The notes under the pieces: model-generated | The model's input: only the letters and a program-made list of their open reading frames with translations | What the model was told of the DNA's origin: nothing | Databases searched by the model: none | Program-made: the position numbers and the translations under genes | Assembly (NCBI RefSeq): GCF_020379485.1 | Contig: NC_063435.1 | Span: 4,086,162 to 4,150,161, forward strand | DNA: 64,000 nucleotides | From: Brassica napus | Taxonomy: Eukaryota > Streptophyta > Magnoliopsida > Brassicales > Brassicaceae | Reading direction: 5' to 3' | Part shown: positions 1 to 12,544 of the stretch, one piece after another | How positions within the stretch are numbered: the stretch's first letter is position 1 | Layout: the number at the start of each line of letters is the position of its first letter

Positions 1-1380
1 AAAAGTTTTTTCACTCTTCCATATTTAGTGTTTATTAAAGTCATACTTTTTCAATTGAACACGAAACTCTGTTTGTTTACAGATAAGAAAAAAATTGTGA
101 AAATTTTCCATTAATTATTGTCCATCAAATTTATAATCTTCATATTAATTTAGTGAAAATTAAAATAAAACAAAAAAAATCAAAAGAAAACTTAGAAAAT
201 AAGATGTCTGAACTACGATGTATTATTATTTAATTATAGTTCAAGTGTTTTACAAATTAAGGTTCTTTATTACTATAAAATTATGGTAATAGTTATTAAC
301 ATAAATTTAACTTATGTAACAAATAGATTTTCATGTATTGTTATAAAATATATACATATTTACATGTTTTTACTTTTAATCGGTTTTGTTTGGTTTATTC
401 AGTTTAATCGGTTATATACCAAACCATATCCAAATCCTACGGTTTTTATAAAATTATATCCATTCGGTTTATATGGTATATACCAAAACCAAACTATATT
501 GTCTATTTTGGTTCGGTTCGGTTCTGTACGGTTCGGTTTTACCATATTGAATAATGGTTAAATTAATACGGTTTAATAGTTTTGTTGGTTAATTTGTTCC
601 GGATAATTCAAGCATATATAAACCGCACTGTTGTAATCGAAACCTTCAATGAAAATAACAAAAAATAACAAACTTTGTTCATCTCTCTCATCACTTGGCT
701 AATAGCATTAGCAAAATAATTTTCATATATATATATATATTTTTCTTAGCTTTCGGACCTCTTAAACTATCGAACCAGCGCTGGATCTCTTCCAAAATAT
801 TTTCTGACTAACAGTTCCTACTTTTAGAATTTAGAAGATACCTCCGGAAGATAATAGAAAGAATATAAGGAAGTTGTTGACGGCGCAAGAATACTTTGGC
901 CGAATGCTTAAAAACAATAAACATAGCAAACGAAGAAAACAACATAAAAACAAAAACAACATGCTCAGTCAAAAAAAAAACATTTACGCACAAAAACGTA
1001 TACAGTAGGTGCATAGATGTAGAATGTGAAAAAAAGATGTAGAATGTGAACTCATACGTACGTGTACGAGTTTAGTTACAAGCCTACAAGTGTCAGCCAC
1101 GCCAAGCGACACCACACGAAGGACACAAGATTGCCTTTTAGGGCAGTTAGACGTACATATACGTATTTTTGCTCATGAAGAGACATTCTGCAGTACATTG
1201 GAATCCATTTTAAGATATATCTTTAGTATTAGAGGACTTCTCAGACATTTTAGTAAATACCCTTTGGCAAATCAAAAGGACCTTATTATTTGCTAGAATA
1301 ATTTGTTTTTGGCCGAAATAGTTCTCAAATATCTATTCTTAAAATAGAAGTCTCTATTCTATTAAAATATAAATCATGAC
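1..1380. other. AT-rich intergenic DNA
   Basis: No convincing gene is seen. Roughly 370-560 is rich in CGGTT/CGGTTT words, a degenerate composition often seen in old plant transposon remnants. Around 615-760 a short stretch with a TATATAAA-like word followed by a pyrimidine-rich run could be an old LTR tail, but no partner LTR is visible. The open frames here are short, AT-rich and resemble nothing I know. Confidence 0.4.
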
Positions 1381-1439
1381 TTCTTTCATGTGAGGTTTTT
1401 TTAATTTAGACCATTTTTTAAAAAACATATTAAATTTAT

Positions 1440-1950
1440 TTTATTAAAAATAATAACACATAAAATCTTTAAACTATTTTAATCATAATATTTTTTTATA
1501 TCTTTTCATTTAAATATAAAAATACATATTTTAAAAAATCTAAAACTATGTTTGAAAAGATTTTAGCAAGATATTAATTTTCAAAAATTATATGTAAATA
1601 TTTTCACTAATTTCGTAATTAGTTTTGAAATATTATTATATATTAATATATTTAGTTATCGTTTATAAAATAAAAAGTAAAAAATCTATCCTATTTTTAT
1701 CTATTATATAATCATAATCAATCATATTAAAAGAAAATTATCATATTGAGCTAAATATGATAAATTATATTAAATTAATAAAATAATATATAATTTATTT
1801 TCATAATTATAAATACTTATGTTCAAAAATATAATATGTTGGTAAGACATGTTAATACTAGCAAACTATATAATACATGTATAAAAATTAACATGTATTT
1901 CATTAAAGTTAATAATATAAAATATTTATAACTACTTTAATCATGATATC

Positions 1951-1981
<31 letters not shown>

Positions 1982-2345
1982 TTGAAAAGTATTCTAACAA
2001 ATCTGTTGATAAATATTTTAACGATATTTTAATTTTCAAAAAACTTATGTAAATATTTTCACTAATTTTATAATTAGTAATGAGCTATTATTATGCATTA
2101 ATATATATTCAATTACCGTTTATAAAATAAAATAAAATTATACCCTATTTTTATCAATTTTATAATCATATGATCCATCATGTTAAAATAAAACTATTAT
2201 ATTAAACTAAAAATGATAAATTTATATTAAATTGATAAATTTATAAATTTTACTTTTCATAATTATAAAATATGCATGTTAAAATATAATACGATGACAA
2301 AATAACTTAACATTAACAAACTATATAATACATATATTATATTAG
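1440..2345. repeat. diverged tandem duplication, period about 455 bp
   Basis: Two adjacent blocks of very AT-rich DNA share the same order of words. For example TATGTAAATATTTTCACTAA occurs near 1591 and again near 2046, and the motif around AAACTATATAATACAT recurs near 1865 and 2318. The blocks differ by many substitutions and by a (TA)n run at about 1955-1980. No coding potential is visible. It may be part of an old non-autonomous transposon. Confidence 0.6.
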
Positions 2346-3168
2346 GATTTTTCTATATACAATAATATATTACTTAAAATGAATAAAAGTAAAAACATTT
2401 TGCTAAAAGGAAATCCAGCTTTGAAAGGCATGTCAGAATTTATCAAAAAGTAAATACAAAATAAATTTTAAATATGTTTTTCATGCATATATTAATTTGT
2501 TTAATAACTAAATGCAATCACAATAAAATAAATACATATGACGGATCTAAACAATTGATTAACTACATCATATAAACTATAACGTTATTAATTTATTGTA
2601 TCTGAAATAGTTACATAAATATTAAAATATAAGATTAACTTTTTAAAAATGTATACTACTAATGATCTAAAATAAATATCAACGTATATAAAACTGAAAA
2701 AAATACAGAGCAGTTCGAATCGAGATCTAGTACTAATTAAATTTTAAGGCTTCTTCCAAATACTGTAAACTGCATTTTTAAATGTATAATAATATACTTT
2801 TGTTTAAGGAAGCACTAATTTTAGTAAACAAAAATCGACATAGCCTTTAGTTAAGAAAATAGAAAATAAAACTAACACTATCAAATAAAATAATAGGAGT
2901 AAATAAATAAATTCAAATACTATTTTGACATAAAATTCAATAATACTATTTTAACTTATAAATAAATTCAATTATACTATTTTAACGTATTAGAGAACTT
3001 GTATGCTTCATTTTCTATTTCAAAATATCATAAGTCTATAGTTTTAAGTTTTAATCCAACCCTATTTTGTTTTAATGGAATGAGAAATAAAATAATAAAT
3101 AAATAAAATAAATTCATCAAAAATAAAATAGAGATAGAAAATTTTACTTGAAATGAGATAAGGTGCTC
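2346..3168. other. AT-rich intergenic DNA, nothing recognised
   Basis: A/T-dominated sequence with no credible open frame, RNA gene or terminal repeat visible. Confidence 0.4.
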
Positions 3169-3171
3169 TAA

Positions 3172-3423
3172 GGGCATCTCCATCCCAACTCCATTTTTTC
3201 CTCTAAAATGGAGTAAAAGTGGATATGGAGTAAGTAATGCTCCAACCCAACTCCATATCTTACTCTATAATGAAATTTACTCCATAAATGGAGTAGTTTA
3301 TTTTTTGTTTGTTCATCACTCTATAATGGAGTGGGAAATGGAGTAGGGTTGGAGCAATTTTACTCCATTTTTACTTTTACTCCATTTTGGAGGAAAAAAT
3401 AGAGTTTTACATTGGAGATGCTC
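3172..3423. mobile_element. PIF/Harbinger-like MITE (element A)
   Basis: The element starts GGGCATCTCC and ends GGAGATGCTC, a terminal inverted repeat, and is flanked on both sides by TAA, the 3-bp target duplication expected of PIF/Harbinger elements. The interior is a long imperfect palindrome made of repeats of ATGGAGTAA and its complement. It is about 252 bp with no coding capacity. Its right-hand TAA is also the left-hand TAA of the next element, so the two insertions abut. Confidence 0.65.
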
Positions 3424-3426
3424 TAA

Positions 3427-5026
3427 GGGCATCTCCAACCCTACTCCATTTTCAACTCCAAACATCATTATGGAGTAAAATCTTCTCCAACCCCACTTCA
3501 TTTTCAACTCCAAAATGGAGTAATGGCTAGGGTTACTCCATTTATGGAGTAATCTTACCCATTACTCCATTTTGGAGTTGAACTTTTTTTATTTATAAAA
3601 TGGTTCTTTCAATCTTTAATGTTTTTATTTCTTACTTAAATAATATTTAAAATGATACATTAACATGAAAATAGTATATTCCACAAAGGATTATTTAATA
3701 ATTTTAAATAAATAATGAAAATAACAGAAAAAATAAATAATAAAAATAAAAATAACATAAAATAAGTAAATTTAATAATCTGGAAAATCCGTTCCGGATC
3801 CGCTAAGGTCGGTAAATTTTTATAAGTATCTTGGATCTTGGATCTGGAGGAAGCTTCTCAAGTTGAGAGAGTTGGCTTATCAATTCATCCGGTTTGAGAT
3901 TAACGATGGTCACACTGCATTTTTTTGGCATGATGACTGGTTGCAGATGGGGAGACTCATGGATATCACGGGTGATGTGGGTATGTACTACCTTGGGGTT
4001 GCGAGAACCGCTCGAGTTAGTGAAGCAGTTCTGGGTCAGCAATGGAACATCAGAGGTCACAGGAGTAGGCATTACCATGCACTTCATGACCGTATCCAGA
4101 ATGAAAGGGTACCACTTGATGAACATGGTAGAGACGTGGTGCTTTGGAAGCATGATGAGAACACATATAAACCGCACTTCTCTTCTAGTAGAACTTGGGA
4201 TCAAGTACGGGTGAAGAAGAATAAGGTGGTCTGGAGCAAGAGTATTTGGTTTTCACAGGGCGTTCCTAGATACTCTTTTATTGTTTGGCTGGCAATAAAG
4301 GATCGACTATCAACTGGAGTGCGTATGAGGGTGTGGGGCATACAGCAAGGTTGCTTGATGTGTGGAGAAAGGGATGAGTCGAGGGACCATATCTTTTTTG
4401 CTTGTCCTTTTACTTTCACTGTCTGGAATAGACTTGCAGGACGGCTGTGTGGGCGACGGATCAATCCTGACTGGAGTCTTACTCTGCAATTTGTTACCAG
4501 AAACACTCTTAGCAGCTTGGACAAGATACTAGTCCAAATGCTGTTTCAGACATGCATCTATTACATGTGGAAGAAGAGGAACGATCGTAGACATCAGAAA
4601 GGTTATCACAGTACAAAGCAAGCTATCCGAATCATCGACAAGGCCATACGGAACCGAATCAGTTCTCTTCGATACAAACCTAATCATAAGCTAGCCGGGT
4701 TGATGCAGCGTTGGTTTGAAGTTTTTGATAACACATAGGTCTTTACGAGCATTTTCTTTGTATAGCTCATAGCTTATAGTTTTCTCACCCAATGTAAATG
4801 CATATTCTTTACTTGATCAATAAATTTCACATTTCATCAAAAATAAAAATAAAAAAATTATAAGTATAAGATTTTATTTGCAATTATTAATAAAATAAAA
4901 ATGAAATCTTTAAGAAATATTATTTTTGGAGTAGAAAATGGAGTAATACATTGGAGTAAAACCTTACTCCATTTTGGTGTTGCACCATTTTGGAGTAAAA
5001 AATGGAGTAATACATTAGAGATGCTC
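3427..5026. mobile_element. PIF/Harbinger-like MITE (element B), split by a LINE fragment
   Basis: The left end GGGCATCTCC at 3427 and right end GAGATGCTC at 5018-5026 form the same terminal inverted repeat as element A, and both ends are followed or preceded by TAA. The ATGGAGTAA words typical of the family occupy about 3430-3580 and 4930-5015. The middle, about 3784-4860, is a LINE 3' fragment that inserted later. Without the LINE the element would be about 0.5 kb. Confidence 0.6.
3784..4860 (+). mobile_element. 5'-truncated LINE, 3' end of the reverse-transcriptase ORF
   Basis: The frame open from before 3863 to 4738 encodes the C-terminal part of a plant non-LTR retrotransposon polyprotein. 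It has the zf-RVT zinc-binding module, seen as GCLMCGERDESRDHIFFACP, followed by a tryptophan-rich tail with WKKRNDRRH. The catalytic reverse transcriptase and endonuclease domains are missing, so this is a dead 5'-truncated copy. A 3' untranslated stretch ends in an A-rich tail at about 4838-4858, as expected for target-primed insertion. I could not define a clean target duplication because the flanks are A/T-rich. It sits inside MITE element B. Confidence 0.75.
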
Positions 5027-5029
5027 TAA

Positions 5030-7240
5030 TGACACTAAAATACCAAATTTAATATAATTTTATCTCTAATGAAATTTGGTATTATGATTGGAGTTGGAAA
5101 TAAAATATGACATTTAATGTTATTTCAACATCAATGAAATTTAGATATTATGAAATTCTAAAATATCGTCTGCCATTTGTGCCATTTGTGTCCACAATGG
5201 TGTTTTATATTAAAAAAAAATGGATATGTAAGTTTTCATCCATTTCAATTTCATTGTAAGTATTTAGTAAATAGAAGTTTTAAAAATAATTTATTGAAAA
5301 GAAAAAGGAAATGCTTCAGTTAAAAAAATGCTTACAGTAACATTTTTAAAAGTCTATATGTGGGAGTATGTCACACTGTTTCTCGAGGCAAATCTCTGCT
5401 CCTATAGATTCGTAGGTGCCTAAAAGACTCAAATTGAAGCCATGCATGTCTTTTGCTTCACAATTTGTCATTCCCCATGCAACTTCTCACAAATCATACA
5501 ATATATATATATATAGAGTATTTTGCAGATTTTTTTATTTTGCAGATTACACATTTCTATATCAAAAGTTCGTGGTAACACAATAAACTTTTAACTAATT
5601 GATAGTTGTACGATGGCATCACTCTATTAGTCAGAACTGTTGAAAGTTTGACTTTTCTTTGATCTGTCTAGATTTCAGGTTTGTAAGCTAAATTATGAAA
5701 GATGAAATAATAATAGTTTCTATATGCTGCCATTGTCGTGGTGTAATATTCGCTAATACTACTACTATTAAGAGTAATGGAATAGTCAAGATTTGATTTC
5801 TGAATATCTTCACTTGGTGAATATTCTATAGACTGTTTAAATATGATGAGGCTAGATACAATACTTTTTTCTTTTTTGTAAAAAGCTAGATACAATACTT
5901 GATAGAGTAATCTCCAAGTAAAGATATTCACAAATGTAACCTAGAATGTTCCAATAAGAGAATGACGAAATAATCTATAGTTCCAGAAATGGAATATTTC
6001 ATCATCAAGGACAAGATCTTGCTTAATCATTTCACAGTGTTCTTGGTTAAACATTTCTGTCATTTAACACAGTTATTTTAGCCATAGTCTTTATTTTAAA
6101 AATCTAAGTGGTCTCATAAAATACGTGTACGACTATGTATATATATTGTATAGTGATAAGACGTATTTTCATGTTATCTGGTATAATCGTGTTTTTGTCT
6201 TCATCGATTTGTTTTTCGAGATATTTTATTACAGACAATTTATGATAAACGTACAAGAAAAAGTATCATAAACTAAATCCGGTGAAAATGCATGATACTT
6301 TTCCTTGTACGTATATCATAAACTAACTATCTGAAAAGAAAATGACAGAGCCATATTTGAATTCGCCACTGTCCACCTTGATTATACTAAGCAAGATATG
6401 ATCGACATCGGATTTGAGAAATGAGACTGAGACCAAGAGGCAAAGCAACTAAGCCACTAGAATTTTCTGTTTTGACGGTTTACAATATAGGATCACGGTT
6501 TTGTTTCTTTGCCAAAACATTTTGAAATATTTGAAATTGTTAAGAAATCGAAGAGCCAAGCGGCTCGACTTCTTATTGTCGTGTTATATAAATTATATCT
6601 ATAAAATGTGAGTACTATATAAGACATGGTGATATATAATTATAATAAGATATGTCAATTTCCGAAGCAAACTATACATGTATAGGCTTCTCATGACCTA
6701 CAAAGAACACAATCCAACCAGCTATCTTTTGCCGCCCTGTTATATTAACGTTCGTATTTATCCTTACTGTCTCTTTCATTTCCAAGACTTATGGCTCTCC
6801 TTCATTAGTTCATTAAAACACTTCACAAAAAACATTCGTAATCCCCAGAAAAGAATAAGAAAAAGTTATTAAAATCACATAATTCAAACAGTTATGTTCA
6901 CGTGGAATAATATTTAATAATTATTTGTAAACAATTTGAGATAGACTCATAGACAAGTATTGTGGTATCTTTTTCTATTAGCCGCAGTTTATAGCAAATT
7001 AATTAAATGATAGTAGTACTTATTTTTAATCTTAAGAGTAATGATTGATTTTACAAAAGAAAAACCTGAATAAATCCAAATGTTTTTTTCTTTCTATTTG
7101 TCTTCTCATAAAGAGTAGCCTCTTTTTTACCATTTCAGCCGCTCCCTGCCATGTTTTCAGAGTCTTCAGCACAGAAAACGACACGCATGTCACTGTCTTT
7201 CTCTCTTCATTTCATTTGACTCTGTTCCACTTCCTCACTA
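5030..7240. other. intergenic DNA upstream of WOX2
   Basis: No gene seen. The stretch 5030-5160 has inverted repeats around AAATTTGGTATT and may be a short MITE remnant. The rest is AT-rich with only short, unconvincing open frames. The last few hundred bases should include the WOX2 promoter. Confidence 0.35.
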
Positions 7241-7245
7241 AATTG

Positions 7246-7256
7246 CTATATAAATA
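7246..7256 (+). promoter_or_regulatory. TATA box of WOX2
   Basis: CTATATAAATA lies about 70 bp upstream of the ATG at 7318, a normal plant spacing for a short 5' leader. Confidence 0.5.
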
Positions 7257-7317
7257 TAAGAGTCTCCCCTTGAATTCCATGCATCAATCAAACCCCAAAA
7301 TTCTCAATTACCTCACA

Positions 7318-8366
7318 ATGGAAAAGGAAGGGAAGGTAGGAACGGCAAGCAGTTCAAGGTGGAACCCAACGAAAGAACAAATAACGCTTCTTGAGAATCT
7401 TTACAAGGAAGGGATACGAACACCAAGCGCCGATCAGATACAGCAAATCACCGGTAGGCTCCGTGTGCACGGACATATAGAGGGTAAAAACGTCTTTTAC
7501 TGGTTCCAGAACCATAAGGCTAGACAACGCCAAAAGCAGAAACAGGAGCGCATCGCTTACTTCAATCGTCTCCTCCACAAAACCTCCCGTTTCTTCCGCC
7601 CACCGCTTTGCTCAAACGGCACGTAGTTCTTCTCCATATTTTCTCTTTTACCTGCTTTCTTATTGATCACGTAAAATATAATATCCATAATGTACTGAAA
7701 TCTAGTACAAAAAACATATATAATCGGTTTCTTGTTGTTTACGTCTCTTTTTTGGTATTAAAGGTTTGATCGAATCGTTTCTATCATAGAAATGTTTTTG
7801 AGATGTCTTTTAGCGTATATATAGTCCAACAGTTTTCTTCAATTTTATTATATTTATAGGGTTTAAACGTTCTAAACTTATTGTAATTTTGTTGCTGTGA
7901 AGTGGGTTGTGTTAGTCCGTATTATTTACAGCAAGTAGGTGATCATCACAATCAACATGGGCATGGAAGTGTATACAGACACAGTAACAATGTGATGAAT
8001 CCAAACGGGGGCTACGATAAGCGCACAATCACAGATCATAAGAAGCAATTGTCTGACATAACTACAACCGCAGCTAGACTGTCAATGTCATCGAGCTCAC
8101 TTAGATTTGACCGATTTGCCCTTTGTGATCACGGTTATAACGGTGAGGACATTAACGTCAATTCTAATGGACCGAAGACGCTTTCCCTTTTTCCTCTTCA
8201 GCCTTTGGACGCGGCCAGTGAGGATGGTGTTGGAAATTCCAAAATTTCCCCTGGGCGTGACTCTCCGGTGACTTGTTTCGGTGATGGCGGCGGACGAGAG
8301 CAGCCGTTTATTGATTTCTTTTCTGGTGGTTCTAGTAGGTTTGCTAATGGTGCAAATGGGTTGTAA
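7318..8366 (+). CDS. WOX2: WUSCHEL-related homeobox 2 transcription factor
   Basis: Two exons, 7318-7618 and 7903-8366, give a protein of about 254 residues, the size of A. thaliana WOX2. WOX2 is a nuclear factor that patterns the apical lineage of the early embryo. The WOX homeodomain fills about residues 12-75, with [19 protein letters not shown] and the recognition helix [16 protein letters not shown]. Exon 2 has the WUS-box-like motif TLSLFPL and ends with [11 protein letters not shown], a WOX2-type C terminus. The start was chosen because MEKEGK aligns with the WOX2 N terminus; the frame is open further upstream but has no similarity. The intron that preserves the family sequence has a GC donor at 7619-7620. 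A canonical GT-AG alternative (donor 7623, acceptor ending 7915) stays in frame but changes the junction residues. The nearest gene is the LTP gene 7 kb downstream. Confidence 0.93.
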
Positions 8367-8419
8367 CAAAGGGTTTAAATGGGAATAAACATTTTCTTTT
8401 TTTATCATTTTGTCATTTC

Positions 8420-9372
8420 ATTTACAAATGGGTTGAAAAAACATGAAAAACTAGTTTAGTCCAATCTGAGTAATTTTATTTCACATTTAAAATAAAATTG
8501 AAGTACATATTATATAACAATAATGTCGATCAAAACCAAAACTGTATTACAATAATGTCAATTATAACAAATTAGTCGCATATCTGGATTTTTATATTTT
8601 AGTTTTTTGTGATTTTTATTTCGAGTTGTCTAAAAGAGAATAAAAGATAAATCATGAAAAGATAAAGCGCTTCAAATACAGTAGGAAATGTGTTTTGTTT
8701 ATCCCTGATTATCTTGAAAAAGTAATGAGAGACTTTGGAAAAGTCGAAATAAACTCTTGTTTGCACAGAAAGTTATCAGTGAAGAGGAGATGCTACCAAA
8801 AGAATGACTTTCTAGCCTCCAAATGAATCTCCATAGGAAGGATGCGCAGAAGTTAAATGCAGAGACCTTCAAGTTGATAGCTCAAATGTGTTATTGAAGG
8901 GAAAGACTGATCTTGACCTTGATTGGATAGTAAGAAATAGCGATGGAATATTAATGGATAGTGTAGTGGAATTTAATTTGCAGGTCGTCACAACCACAAG
9001 AAAAAAACTGAATGCTCTGCACTTACGTATGGGCTTTACAATCTTGCTTGTCATTAGGATATACGTATTGTAGAGATCAAGGGAGATAAAACATGGTCAT
9101 CAACCAGTACTGTCATCAACAATGTTCTCAATATGAAATCCAACAATATAATCTAAAACTAAAATATTACATCTATACACTATACTGTTAGGACTTAGGA
9201 GTCGGGAAGCCATGTTCTGGTTGGCTAAATTATCACACATGAAAAGTTCTTGTAACTAGTATAAATTAGCTTTTCAAAAATACATATAAATTAGCTATGA
9301 ATACTGTAAAATCATCACCTCATGAGTTTGGTCCTAGTTGTCCAAACTTTCTTCAAGAGATTGTAATTAGTA
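8420..9372. other. intergenic DNA downstream of WOX2
   Basis: No gene is supported. The stretch 8750-9070 has slightly higher GC and short opposing open frames but nothing recognisable; it may be a decayed transposon coding fragment. Confidence 0.35.
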
Positions 9373-10390
9373 CTAGATCCGCACCTTGCGCGGGATGAAC
9401 ATTATATATATAAATAATTATATATATTATCTGTTTTTACATGAAATAATAAATATATATTGAATAATTAAAAGTCATTAACTATTATATATATAATTAA
9501 ATTTGTGCGAACATATAATTAAATCAATTTTATTAATCCAAACAACATTTTTTTTCTATTTGATAGGATATGTAATTAAATTTTAAATGATATTAACATA
9601 TATATTATATTTTTAATATTAATATCTATTAAATGATGCTTTCTACTCATATGATTTTTTGATCATTTTTATTTTTTATAGTAAAAACTTTAAATTACTG
9701 ATAACAAATTTTTCATGGGATTAATAGTTTTAGTAATTTATATATTTTTTTAAAATTAAGTTGTCAATGTTCATTCAAAAATTTTATCATAAAAAAATTG
9801 TTCATATTAAATTTCAAAACTAAAATATTTATGTATTTGATATAGTTTATAATTTAATTTAAAATGATATATATATTAATCTTAATAATTATTTAAGATA
9901 GACTTTTTACTTATATGATTTTGTAATCATTTGTATTTTGTCATAACAAAAAATTTAAACCATGGATCACAAAATTTGAATGTGAGACTTTTAACAGTTT
10001 TAGTAATTTATAGTCATTTTTAAAAATTCAAAATATAACATATACTGAAAAATCTAAATTTTTCTTATATGTTTATTGTGGTTGTTTAATTTATTTTAAT
10101 AGTTTAAAATTAAAAAAATATGAAAAAGATACACTAATTTTTATCAAATTTTTAGTATTCAAAATCATTAATTGTCATATATATTTTAGCCGCATTAGAC
10201 AATTTCATAATTTTTATTTAAGAAAATTATAAAGAATATTTATAATAAACTTATTGTTAGATTAATAATTTTTTTATTATATAATTAGATGAACCAGCAT
10301 ATTTCTCTAATGATTCTAAGAATCATCTTAGTGATGACACGTGGTTACAAAAAGAAGTTGTAGTGCTTCTCAAATAATATATATAGGGGA
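9373..10390 (-). mobile_element. non-autonomous Helitron, about 1.0 kb
   Basis: Read on the minus strand, the element begins TCCCCTATATATATTATTTG directly after an A (10391), and ends with a GC-rich hairpin (CCGCGCAAGGTGCGG) followed by CTAG at 9376-9373 and then a T. This matches the Helitron rule of 5' TC, a 3' hairpin plus CTRR, insertion between A and T, and no target duplication. The interior is AT-rich with no RepHel coding, so it depends on a helper in trans. Confidence 0.7.
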
Positions 10391-10743
10391 TGCTATGTAG
10401 TGTAGTATGGAAATCAGTATACTATTATTAACTTTTATATTTATCTTGTCTAGTTTCGTATTTTACGATATTATGCTTTTGATCTTCTATACTGTACATA
10501 ATCAATATTCAATTCATTTCACAAAGAATTTTCGTCTTAAGATTTTATTGTTTTAGAAAAATATTGTTTTATATTTTCGGTGCAGAAATTGAAATAAGAA
10601 TCTACTTTTGGTCATATTATTTAATATTTTAATTAGAGAAAGAAAAATATTAGTATATGAATATATGGTAAAACAAATCTTTTAGATGATTTCTTAATTT
10701 GTGAAAAACTTTCAAATGACATTTCAGTATAAGGTGTTATATA

Positions 10744-10963
10744 GGCAGTCGCGGAGCCAGCCAAAAAATTCAAAATAGGGCCTATATATACAAAACTGGT
10801 TCACGATCTCCCTACTCACTTGGTCCAAGTACATTTGGGGTCAACAAAATTAAATCACATGTTTAAATTAGCTATGAGCAAATAAAAGTTTACTCAGAAA
10901 TACAAGTTTTTTTTGTAATAAAAGTTCATAGGGTTCAAGTGACCTCCTCCTAGTTACGCTGCC
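10744..10963. mobile_element. degenerate DNA transposon end (outer element)
   Basis: The left end GGCAGTCGCGGAGCCAG resembles the common plant word GCGGAGCCAG found at transposon ends, and the right end TAGTTACGCTGCC is a rough inverted match (GGCAGCG). A related terminus (CCGGCTCCGCCAC) occurs at about 42600. No coding sequence is present. The neighbouring element at 10971 inserted just outside or into its right flank. Confidence 0.3.
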
Positions 10964-10970
10964 TTAGTAA

Positions 10971-11486
10971 GGCCCTGTTCGAAACTACGCTAGACCCTAG
11001 TCAGGTGGTAATTCCAAGTCTAGCGAGTTACCGAAAAATCGAGGAGTATTCGGGAATTACGTGGAACCTAGTTTTAAATATATTTATAATATATTTAGCT
11101 AATTTTAAACATGATGATACAAATTCTTAGACATAATTATATAATTCTTATATATAATTTTAAAAAGTCTCTTTTTGATTTGTAAATGGTGGGTTTGGTA
11201 CGAAAAAAAATCCTTAAATGTAATATGTATATGTTTTTTGGGTTTGATAGCTAATTGTAATTATTTAATAATGAATAATTACACAAAATCTCTAAATAAT
11301 GAGTAAAAAGTAATCAACCGTGTTTTAACTTACACGGACAAAAAAAGGCAGTCAACGCGGGATTAGGCGGAAATTAGGCAGTCTTACATTGGTCAACGCG
11401 GGTCAACGCCTGGCTACACCGATTTGGGCATAATCGCCACAGTCAACCTCCGAACAGCGCCTAGGCGGCCGCATTTTCGAACAGGG
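10971..11486. mobile_element. non-autonomous DNA transposon with CCCTGTTCGAAA termini
   Basis: The left end GGCCCTGTTCGAAA and right end TTTTCGAACAGGG form a terminal inverted repeat, and AGTAA occurs directly outside both ends (10966-10970 and 11487-11491), a likely target duplication. The interior has a GC-rich block near 11345-11475 with repeated GTCAACGCGGG words, unlike the AT-rich surroundings. No transposase frame is seen. The superfamily is not assigned. Confidence 0.5.
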
Positions 11487-11499
11487 AGTAATGGATAGT

Positions 11500-12540
11500 G
11501 ACAAAAAAGTATATACTTTAACTTGGTCTTTTTCCTGCGCAATAAAAATGTAAAGTTAAATTATATTTTTTAAAACTTTTGTTAATATTTTAGATTTTAT
11601 TATTTGCTTTAGCAATATTTTAATTTAACATTTTATTTAATTAAATTTAAAATTAAGAAAAATAAATAATTTTGCTTATTCAAAAATTATATTTAAGAAT
11701 GAATGTGTATATATTTAAAATTATAATTTTGGCTTGACTTTTATCTACTTGTTTTAGTTAAAATATATTAAAGAAAATTACATACAATTAAAAGGATTTT
11801 TTTTTTAAAATTCTTTACAATTATCAAAAAGCAAAATTAAATGGTATTTTAACAAATTGTAGATATTAAAAGAAAACTGATAGTCTTAGGATTAGAAATT
11901 TATAATTTAAAAATAAAATTTTGAAGAAATTATTTTAGTAAAAAGAAATTGTATAATTATTAAAAAGGTTAAATAATTTTTTGAACAATATTGCGATGTT
12001 TAAATTTCTATTATTATATTATTTTAATGTTATATTTGAATTAATTTAATTTGATGATAATGTATGAGTTATTAGTTATTACCATATTTTAAAAAACTTA
12101 CAAAATACTAAATTAACATTAAATACAAATGTCTATGTCATAATTAATTTTAAGCCTTGTCATATTTTTTAACAAGTCATGTCATTTTGTTCAATGCAAG
12201 TGAATATGATGATGACATATAAACAAAATTGAAAAAATTATTTTTAAATAATGACTGGAAATGCCTACTTGTACTATGCAAATTGATATACTATCGTTTA
12301 ACCTTTGACTGTTTAAAATTCTATTTTTATATTTACAGTAAGGTATATTTACAGTAAGGTCAAGGAGAAATTACATGTTTACCATTTTTGATTTACGTTT
12401 TTTATTTGAATAGTGTTTGTAATATGAGTCTGTTTTAAAGTCAATTTAATAATTTTGTAAGAAAAAACTGTTATTTTCTCGCTAACATGTATTTTTCTTT
12501 CATACCTTTAATACTTTTCTCTCCCTCTTTTTATCCAAGA
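11500..12540. other. AT-rich intergenic DNA, nothing recognised
   Basis: Long A/T-dominated tract with no credible gene, RNA or transposon terminus identified by eye. Confidence 0.4.
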
Positions 12541-12544
12541 GAAA

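Noticed and set aside
7045..7317. Upstream extension of the WOX2 frame
   Set aside because: It includes the TATA box and promoter, and WOX2 proteins start at MEKEGK or the equivalent.
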